From CAYZSU01 sp964480565 (lineage in GTDB: Bacteria; UBA10199; 2-02-FULL-44-16; JAAZCA01): DNA of 24,571 nucleotides. Under the pieces are notes generated by a model, which was not told where the DNA came from, did not search any database, and saw nothing but the letters and a program-made list of their open reading frames with translations. Every line of letters starts with the position of its first letter. The stretch's first letter is position 1. The stretch covers positions 1 through 24,571 of the forward strand of contig CAYZSU010000031.1 of the NCBI GenBank assembly GCA_964480565.1, written 5' to 3'. The position numbers and the translations under genes are program-made. Positions 14,906 through 23,700 of this stretch are shown one piece after another.

Positions 14906-17056
14906 ATGATCAGACTTCATGATATTTTGGATAAAGTATCTGCCTATAATACAGAGGCGGATGTTGAGTTTGTTAAAAAAGCGTATGTGTTTGCTGCAAA
15001 AGCTCATCAGGGACAGGTGAGACGTTCTGGTGAGCCCTATTTAGTGCATCCCATGGAAGTCGCAGGCATCTTAGCGGAAATGAAAATGGATGTTGCTTCG
15101 ATTGCCACTGGGTTATTGCATGACACAGTGGAAGATACTGTTGCCACATTAGAGGAAGTGGAGAGTTTATTTGGCGAAGAAGTGCGTATGCTTGTGGACG
15201 GAGTTACAAAATTATCCAAGGTTCATTTTACTACATCTGAAGAACGCCAAGCTGAGAATTTCCGAAAAATGATTATGGCCATGGCCAAAGATATTCGTGT
15301 GATTTTAGTGAAATTAGCGGATCGTGTTCACAATATGCGAACGTTGGAGCATATGCCTGAACTTCGACAGGTCGCTATTGCTCAGGAAACATTGGATATT
15401 TATGCACCTATTGCCAATCGCTTAGGTATTCAAGAAATGAAAATGGAATTTCAAGACTTGGCATTGATGTATTTAAAACCGGATGTGTATACCACGATTA
15501 ATAATGTGGTGCATGAAAAACGAAATATTCGAGATAAATTTATTTCTGAGATTAAAGATATTATTATTCATCGAATGGATGAGCATAATATTTCAGCAGA
15601 TCTTAGCGGACGCTTAAAAAACTACTATAGTATTTGGCGAAAGATGGAAAATCAGCACATTCCATTGGATCAAGTGCATGATATTGTCGCATTTCGCTTG
15701 CTCGTGGATAATTTGCAACAATGTTATGAAGCCTTGGGCGCAATTCATGCCGTATGGCGACCAGTACCTGGACGATTTCGCGATTATATTGCCATGCCAA
15801 AAGCTAATAATTATCAGTCACTTCATACAACGGTGATTGGCCCCAGAGGAGAGCGGGTTGAGTTTCAGATTCGCACCAAAGACATGCATATGATTGCAGA
15901 ACATGGTATTGCCGCGCACTGGAAATATAAAGAAGGCAAATCCATCGAGCAAAAGGATGAACAAAAATTTAAATGGGTTCGTCAGTTATTGGAGTGGCAA
16001 CGCGAATTGTCAGATCCTGCGGAATTTTTAGATACAGTAAAATTGGATTTATTCGCAGACGATGTCTATGTATTTACCCCCAATGGTGAATTATTGGAAT
16101 TTCCGCGCGGAGCGACTCCTATTGATTTTGCTTATACAATTCATACTGATGTGGGGCATCGCTGCATTGGTGCCAAAGTCAATGGTAAAATTGTACCCTT
16201 GCGCTATACGCTTCGCAGTGGGGATACGGTTGAAATTCTTACTGCCAAGCAAAAACAACCCCATAAGGATTGGTTGAAGATCGTCAAAACGTCGCGGGCC
16301 AAAGCAAAAATTAGGCAACGTTTGCGGCAAGATGAAGAGGAAAAAGTAATTGCCATTGGCAAAGACTTGCTTGAAAAAGCGTGCAAACGCTATAAATTGA
16401 GCGTTAATCACGTACTTAAAAGTGAGGAATTAAAGAATTTTGCGCGCAAATCATCACAGGATTCAGATAAAGTATTGGCAGCCATAGGTTTTGGCAAAGT
16501 ATCACCCATGCAAGTTGTGGGATTATTCATTTCAGATAATGAATTGAATACTAATGATCAAAAGCAAAACCCAGAATCTGTTATTGGCAAAATCGTTAAT
16601 AAATTTAAGAAATCCAAAGGCTTGGTTAAAGTTGGCGGCATAGATGATATGTTGGTGACATACGGTAAGTGTTGTAACCCGGTACCAGGTGATTCAATTA
16701 TTGGCTTTGTGACACGTGGTCGGGGAGTTTCCATTCATGTGAGTAATTGTCCACATGTATTGGGGCAAAATTCTGAGCGTTTAATTAATGTTCAATGGGA
16801 TATGGATAAAAGTGCATCACGCACCGTACGAATACGTGTTATTTGTGTGGATCGGACAGGCTTGCTTGCAAAAATGACAGAGGCGATTACATTGCAAGGA
16901 AGCAATATCGTGGGTGCAAATATACGAATTCAGGATGATCAAACTGCACACAATGGATTTGATATTGAAATAAAAGACTTGTCACAATTACGAAATGTAA
17001 TTAAAGCCTTAGAACGAATCAATGGTGTTATTTCAGTGGAACGCGTACGTGAATAA
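14906..17056 (+). CDS. rel: Bifunctional (p)ppGpp synthetase/hydrolase (RelA/SpoT family)
   Basis: 716 residues with the full long-RSH layout. The HD hydrolase domain keeps H48, H72-D73 and the following E76-D77 (HDTVEDT), plus LADRVHNM further on, so hydrolase activity is expected. The synthetase domain has RLKNYYSIWRKM, PGRFRDYIAMPKANNYQSLHTT and the catalytic EFQIRT. A TGS domain (about 385-445, DVYVFTPNGELLEFPRGATPIDFAY), a helical/zinc-finger-like region (YGKCCNPVPGD … SNCPH) and a C-terminal ACT domain (about 645-715) follow. It makes and degrades the stringent-response alarmone in the cytoplasm. The RXKD motif that marks bifunctional enzymes reads RFRD here, a conservative Lys to Arg change. 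The ATG at 14906 has AAAGAG 5 nt upstream. It is monocistronic and faces rpmB. Confidence 0.93.
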   Translation: MIRLHDILDKVSAYNTEADVEFVKKAYVFAAKAHQGQVRRSGEPYLVHPMEVAGILAEMKMDVASIATGLLHDTVEDTVATLEEVESLFGEEVRMLVDGVTKLSKVHFTTSEERQAENFRKMIMAMAKDIRVILVKLADRVHNMRTLEHMPELRQVAIAQETLDIYAPIANRLGIQEMKMEFQDLALMYLKPDVYTTINNVVHEKRNIRDKFISEIKDIIIHRMDEHNISADLSGRLKNYYSIWRKMENQHIPLDQVHDIVAFRLLVDNLQQCYEALGAIHAVWRPVPGRFRDYIAMPKANNYQSLHTTVIGPRGERVEFQIRTKDMHMIAEHGIAAHWKYKEGKSIEQKDEQKFKWVRQLLEWQRELSDPAEFLDTVKLDLFADDVYVFTPNGELLEFPRGATPIDFAYTIHTDVGHRCIGAKVNGKIVPLRYTLRSGDTVEILTAKQKQPHKDWLKIVKTSRAKAKIRQRLRQDEEEKVIAIGKDLLEKACKRYKLSVNHVLKSEELKNFARKSSQDSDKVLAAIGFGKVSPMQVVGLFISDNELNTNDQKQNPESVIGKIVNKFKKSKGLVKVGGIDDMLVTYGKCCNPVPGDSIIGFVTRGRGVSIHVSNCPHVLGQNSERLINVQWDMDKSASRTVRIRVICVDRTGLLAKMTEAITLQGSNIVGANIRIQDDQTAHNGFDIEIKDLSQLRNVIKALERINGVISVERVRE

Positions 17057-17092
17057 GATGACAGATTATCAGTAGAGATCACAGCTAATTTG

Positions 17093-17112
17093 AAAAAAAC
17101 GCTATTCTAGCG
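17093..17112 (-). terminator. Rho-independent terminator for rpmB
   Basis: On the minus strand CGCTA-GAA-TAGCG (17100-17112) is followed by seven T residues (17093-17099), about 80 bp past the rpmB stop. On the plus strand there is no T-run after the hairpin, so it does not clearly serve rel. Confidence 0.6.
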
Positions 17113-17190
17113 CAGATATTACTGGATTGAACTTAATTCCCAAATACTTTAGATGGGCATTTTCTAACAATCTCGTTACGGACATTCACA

Positions 17191-17379
17191 TTAGGTGCGC
17201 TTAGTAACACCTGTACGAATACAGCGGGTGCACACTTGCACACGTTTTACAGATCCATTGATATCAACATGAACACGTTGCAAGTTTGGTTTTGACACCT
17301 TACGTGTTTTATTATTCGCATGAGATATATTACGGCCGACTAATTGACCTTTTCCACAAATTGCACATTCTCTTGGCAT
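17191..17379 (-). CDS. rpmB: 50S ribosomal protein L28
   Basis: The 62-residue protein is a standard L28: MPRECAICGKGQLVGRNISHA, then a basic middle with KTRKVSKPNLQRVHV, and a C-terminal VCTRCIRTG. The two CxxC pairs (C5/C8, and the VCTRC pair) would bind zinc, so it is the zinc-containing (C+) form. It binds 23S rRNA in the large subunit. An excellent AAGGAGGAAG lies just upstream of the ATG at 17377-17379. It has its own promoter and terminator and converges with rel. An rpmB-rel neighbourhood is plausible for Deltaproteobacteria. Confidence 0.95.
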   Translation of the reverse strand: MPRECAICGKGQLVGRNISHANNKTRKVSKPNLQRVHVDINGSVKRVQVCTRCIRTGVTKRT

Positions 17380-17409
17380 ACTTCCTCCTTAGCTTACAAA
17401 AGCTGCACG

Positions 17410-17438
17410 TAAATATATGGAATAAGAGTAATTTGCAA
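17410..17438 (-). promoter_or_regulatory. Sigma-70-type promoter for rpmB
   Basis: On the minus strand TTGCAA (17433-17438), 17 bp, TATTTA (17410-17415), about 30 bp upstream of the rpmB start codon. Confidence 0.45.
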
Positions 17439-17461
17439 GAGAAAAAATAGATAGCAAAGGG

Positions 17462-17510
17462 AATAACAGGTTTTTGGATTAAAGACGTGTTTTCTTGGAA
17501 TCCTGTTATT
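17462..17510. repeat. Inverted repeat with 9-bp perfect arms
   Basis: AATAACAGG (17462-17470) and CCTGTTATT (17502-17510) are perfect inverted arms with a 31-nt loop. No T-run follows on either strand, so it is not a simple terminator. It may be a regulator site or an RNA hairpin in a leader. Function unknown. Confidence 0.4.
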
Positions 17511-17625
17511 GTAACTATTATCTCATTTATATCAAAATACTAATAAGGTTAAAATGTTAGCTGGTGTCTTTAATGTAAAGCATCTATATAAATAATAATA
17601 AATTGACATTTTGTTAGTCCTCTGT

Positions 17626-17654
17626 TTGAACGCAACCATTATCCATTCTATAAA
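17626..17654 (+). promoter_or_regulatory. Sigma-70-type promoter for the M4 lipoprotein gene
   Basis: TTGAAC (17626-17631), 17 bp, TATAAA (17649-17654), about 60 bp upstream of the GTG start. Confidence 0.55.
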
Positions 17655-17713
17655 AATAAATAAATCATCCATTGCATTGTTGTCTTTAGATAATTTTCAA
17701 TAAAGGGGGCGCT

Positions 17714-20700
17714 GTGAATATTAAAATCAATAAATTGCTGGCGGTATTGTGTATTTGTATAATGGGGGTTGCCTGTGGATCAGGATCGTCATCCTATACG
17801 GTAAAGAGTTTGGATGAGATTGCGCAAACGCAGGGTGAGGTAAACAGCTTAGGGCTGGAGAAACCATTGTCTGAGACTGTTTCTAATGAATTGAATACCG
17901 TGCCAGGCACTGTTGAGGCTGCCGTAAAAAACTTCCAAACAAATACCGAGTCGAATGATACTGACTTTTCCAATGAGAGCAATTTAGCATATAAGAATAC
18001 CCGCTTTATCGCAGGTAAAATTTTGCCAGAAGACTATACGGATGCAGAAATAACCAATGAACGCTTTGCCTCCGCTGCATTTTTACAACGATTTAGGGCA
18101 TTATTTGGCATGACGGATATTGAGTCCGAGCTTAAATTAAAAAATGTGACCACCGATCACTTGGGCATGCATCATGTGCGCTATGATCAATATTATAAAG
18201 GCTTGCCAGTTTTTGGTGCACAACTCATCGTGCATATGACAACGGATTATGAGGTAACTGCCACCAATGGACAGTTCGTGCCAGGCATTGATGTGGATAT
18301 AACGCCAAAGTTATCGGGGGAGGATGTACATGCATTATTATTTAAAAAGATAGAAGGATATGCAAAAGAGGATGCAGATCTTCAATTATTACTATTTAAT
18401 ACGGCTATTTTGAATCATGAAAACACACATCAATCATTGTTAGCATATCATGTGCTGACTTCAGAAGAAGTGTATATTGTGAATGCCAATACTGGTGATA
18501 TACTGCTGCAATATGCGCAAAATAATGGCATCCGGCGGATTCGAATTCATGATTCGAATAATACTGACAATATTGCTCCCAGTTCAACATTAGTTCTTTC
18601 TATGGAAGGAAATGCAACAGAATATCATGCTGGGTATGATGCCTCCAATGATGATGCCAATATGTCAATTGTCAATGCAGCTGCTGTGTATAATTATTAT
18701 TCGCGCGAGTTGACAAGGGATAGCTATGATGGCTTTGGCTCTGATATAATCATTAATTTAAATTATTCGAGTGGATCTGCAGGGTGGTCGCCAAGTAATG
18801 AACAGATTCTGCTGGGAACAGGCTTTGGTCAATCAAAAGATGCATTGGCACATGAATTTACACACGGTGTCACGATGTCTACAGCAGGTCTGATATATTT
18901 TGAGGAGTCCGGTGCGTTAAATGAAAGTATGTCTGATTTCTTTGCTGCAATGGTAGATCATGATGGATCGTGGCATCTTATTGGGGAAGATTTGCCAGGT
19001 AAAAGTCAAGATAAGCCTCTTCGTAATATGCAGAATCCAGATAATGGGAAAATTGAAAATATATGTGACCCAGATCATAATCCTATAACAATGGATAATT
19101 ACTGTTCATGTTCAGTTAACAATTATAAACAATGTATTTATAAAAATATGAACATTCTTAATTATATTGCATATAATATTATTGATCAGATTACTAAAGA
19201 AAAGGCAGAGCAAATTTACTATAAAGCATTAACCACGTATTTAACACCATCATCCAACTTTGCATCCATGCGAAACGCACTGATTCAATCATGTACGGAT
19301 TTTTATACTAAAAGAGAACATAATATCACATTGGCAAATTGCTCATATATTGAATCAGTTTTTGATGATGCAGGTATTGGCAATGACAATGCATCCTCTA
19401 TTTCTCCTAAACGTAGTATTTATTCCTATGGTGGTCGTTCGCCTGCAGTGAAGGTGAATGCAGCAGGGGGAGCATACTATATAGTTGAATTTGCAACAGA
19501 CCCACGGCTATTTAATGCAAATCGCACCAATCGTATAACTATTGACGATCCTGGTGATACTAATGTTAATTTTATTAGTAGCTATGATGTGATGGGGGGA
19601 CGATTTTTAAATATAAATTCTGATGGGGATACATTTCAAATTCCTCAAGATATATGGGATGTATTTCGCGATCAATTGTGGAAGGATTGGAGTGGACAGG
19701 ATTATGTGAATCTGCCTGGAATTAGTGCCTTCGACCAAGGCGGTAATGTTTACTATCGCGTAATCAGTTCATCTGATGGATCATGGAATAATTTAAAATA
19801 TTCCAGTGAAGATATAACCGTTGTTAATGGGGAGATAGAGCCTGAAAGTAGTATTCCATTAATTTCAATTGTAAGAAAACATTTGGATGGCACTTTAGTT
19901 AAAACAGCATTTAGTAATGGTATTTTTATCCTGGAAAAAGGACAGAGACGATTAATCCCTCATCTATCAGCGCCATATTTAGAGCCTTTTGACCTTCATC
20001 ACTTTGATTCAGAGAAAATTGTAACTATTTCAGTAAATGAAATGGTTTCTTATCCTATAGGAGCTGCATATAGTAGGCAAAATAATTATGGTCTATATAA
20101 AGAAATTGGAAAAACAACCATTTGGTATCAACCTCATGATAGTGATTTATTACACCCTATTCTAAGTGAAGATGTATTTTTCTCATGGGGGTTTGCTTGG
20201 GATGAAGTAGAGCCTGAAGTTCAAGATGTTTCGGCACTTGGTACAAAATCAATACCACTATATCTACGTGATGGTACCATAGTAAAAGAAGAGGGCGATG
20301 CCAAAGTATATATGATATCCAATAGTATTGCCCGGCATATACCCAACCCAGATACGTATTATGCATTATTTAATGATTATGGGTTTGATCATCTAGTTGA
20401 AATTGCTGCTGGATCATTGGTAAATATTACAGAGGACTCCGGCACTGGTCTTCAAATAAATTTTGCGGATGTTGGATTAAATTCAGATGCTTTAATGACT
20501 GATGCTCAGGATGAAATTTACGAGAGTCGCGATACGCAGTCACCTGTTGCAACATTAAATAATGTATCATCACCTGTATCGGGCGGGGATAGAGTTTCAT
20601 TAAATTGGAGAGTAAGCGATGATCGTCGTGTGATTGCCGCCTATTTATCTATGACTACGGATGGTTGGCAGACGACCAGTCAAATTGATGAAAATAATTT

Positions 20701-23700
20701 ACTTCGATCTGGTAACACCTCCGGCATCTATAACTGGACTGTGCCCAATGTAACTACAAATGAGGCCGTGATTCGCTTGGTGGCCTATGATCAAGCGGGC
20801 AATGTGGCGACCGATTATAGTTCTGTGTTTTCCATTCAACAATCTGGTGGCGGCGGTGGTTGCGATGCACTGGATAGACCGCAAATTGTAAGTGTTGATA
20901 CGTATACAGATCGTTATCGCGTGGAGTGGAGCAATGTGGATAATGAGGATTATTATATTTTGCAGGAAGATACGAACTCTAGTTTTTCATCGCCCAGGGA
21001 AATTCAATTTAATCGTGCGCCCAACTATGCGATGGTCGATCAAGCACAGAATGATAGGTATTATTTGCGCATAAAAGCAGTCAGTGATTGCGATGAAAGT
21101 ATCTGGAGTTCTACGTATCAATTTACCTTAAATACCAATCATTATGCCACGCGTCCCATTGCCATCAGTCCACCGGATGATGCAGTAAATGTGAGTCGCA
21201 ATACGCAAGTGTGTTGGCAGAGCTCGCATCCGGATGGATCGTCGCTCACCTATGAGTTGTATTTTCATAAACCAGGGTCCAGCTATGATCCCAATACCAA
21301 TGACGCCTCTTTTCCATCATCCGCTCGTGTATATGAGGGAAATAATACTTGCTGGACACCGCCAGAATTGGAATGGGGTGAAATATATCGTTGGAAAGTG
21401 AATGTAACTGATGCAGATGGGTCAATGACAACAAGTGAGCTATTTCACTTCACGAGCATTGTCGATGCCACTGCACCGACTGGTAGTGTATCAATCAATG
21501 ATGGTGCGGCGACAACAGAGTCATTTAACGTGAACTTGGTGATTTCTGGTGTCGATGATCAGTCGGGTGTGAAGTATGTATCGCTATCCAATGATGGTGA
21601 GACTTGGAATGGGTTTACATTTTTTAATACACATCAAAATTGGGATTTGCTCAATAGCCGGTATGGTGGATCGCGTCAGGCGAATAATGTGTATACCGTG
21701 TATATGCGTCTTCGCGACTATGAGGACAATATTTCCCAAGTATATACGGATACGATTGAAAAAGTGGATGGTGCACCTGGCATTATTACATTAAATAATC
21801 GTGTATATGAAAATATAACGATAGCTATGGATGCTGCGCAAGCCGGGGATACCATTTATTTATCACCGGGTACATGGCAATTATCCGAAAATGATATACA
21901 AATTCATAATGGTGGTCGATCTGCTGGGGTTATATTAAAAGAGGATGTTCATCTAGTGGGCAGTGGCATGGATGAGACAAAGCTCATTTCCAGTCGCTAT
22001 GGATATGGTATTGTGATGTTTGAAGGATCTACAATCACTGGGCTAACCATTGATAATAATACAGCGCATGGTGCTGTTGTCCCTAGAGGAAATAATACCA
22101 TCGCACATTGTCGCATTACCGGTGCAGGCGGTAACGGGCATATTGGCTCGGGCATTTATTTTCAAGATGAGAATTTACCCTTATCCATATTGAGAAATAG
22201 TGTTGTGGAAGGCAATCATGATGGCATTACCCTAAGTGGAGATAATAGTCCGTTGAAAATTATAAATTCCGCTATCGTGCGAAATGAGACGAATATTCGA
22301 ATTAATTATGTCAGTGACGGTATGGAAATTAAAAATAGCATTTTTGCCTTTCCTACAGAGATTTGTAATATTGCGATTGCAGATGACAATATACCTCTTT
22401 TGAACTTGAGTAATAGCAATGCCTATCCTCAGGATAACTGCTATAATCCTCAAGGAAGTAATGGCAATATCAGTGTGGATCCGAGCTTTGTTGATTTTAA
22501 TCAGCAAAATTATCGATTAAATGCCGGTTCACCTCTTATTGATCAGGGGTCAACCAGTACAGGCTATGCCTATTCGGGTGCTGCGCCGGAGATCGGAGCA
22601 TTTGAATATAATGCGGTAGGAAGTGTATCTATTGCGGCAGGCCATGAAAATGCCCGGTTTAATGTGGCAGGTGAAAATATCTATAATGGTCAAGGGTTAA
22701 ATTGGCAGCAAAGTAATATTCCATCGGGTATGATTGCAGTCAGTTATTTTCCGATTGAAAATTATAATACACCAACCAATGTAATTCGCTATCTTGACCC
22801 CGGACAAACTCTGGAATTTACCGATGTGTATACACCGGATGAAGAAGGGCCAATCGGCTCATTGGAAATCAATTACAATGAATATACCACACCATATGCG
22901 ACAGTGAGTTTGCGACTGGTGGTTGATGATGCAGTGGCGGGTATAAATGAAAACTCGCGTATGCAATTTTCCAATGATGGTGTGACATGGTCTGATGAAG
23001 AATTATTTGAGGAGATTGTCAGTGATTGGGAATTTAGTGCCTTGGGTGGTGATGCAATAGATGGCGAGCATACTGTTTATGCACGTGTATCCGATGCGCT
23101 TGGCAATTGGTCTGCTCCCATGAACGATACGATCGTACTCACACAAACTAGAGCGCCGATTATCGTACCGGATGATTATGCCAGTGTGAGTGAGGCGATT
23201 GCTGTGGCACAGGATGGCGATTTGATCTGGGTGATGCCAGGTGAATATACAGAGGAGAATACAGCGCTGACATTGCCTGTAGGTGTTCGCTTGCAAGGGG
23301 CAGGTGCGGATATTACCACATTGCATGCACAAATTCGTTTGTCAGATAATTCGCAAGTGGATGGCATTCATTTGGATCGAGGTCATCCACCTGTGAGATT
23401 TCAGGATAATGAAAATGCAATTCTGAGCAATTCATACCTATGGGGCTTTAAAGGAGTGCAGGTTCTCGGCAGGGTAAATAATATTTATATTCGTAATAAT
23501 TTTATCTATTATTCTCCAAATTTTGGGAATGGAGGTATATATTTTACTGAAACAACAGGAGATGTATTTATAGAGAATAATACATTTAAGCATTTTTCAT
23601 ATGCTCTTTACTCAAGCTATGAACATCATTTAGCAACTGTTCGGCATAATATTTTTTATGATTTGGGAAGTATTATTTCGAATAGTAATTCAGAGCCTAA

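Larger units (their letters stand above)
17380..17713. other. Divergent intergenic region between rpmB and the M4 lipoprotein gene
   Basis: This 334-bp AT-rich spacer holds the rpmB promoter (17410-17438, minus), an inverted repeat (17462-17510) and a strong-looking promoter for the right-hand gene (17626-17654). A TTGACA at 17603-17608 has no good -10 partner. I see no small gene, tRNA or insertion sequence in it. Confidence 0.6.
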
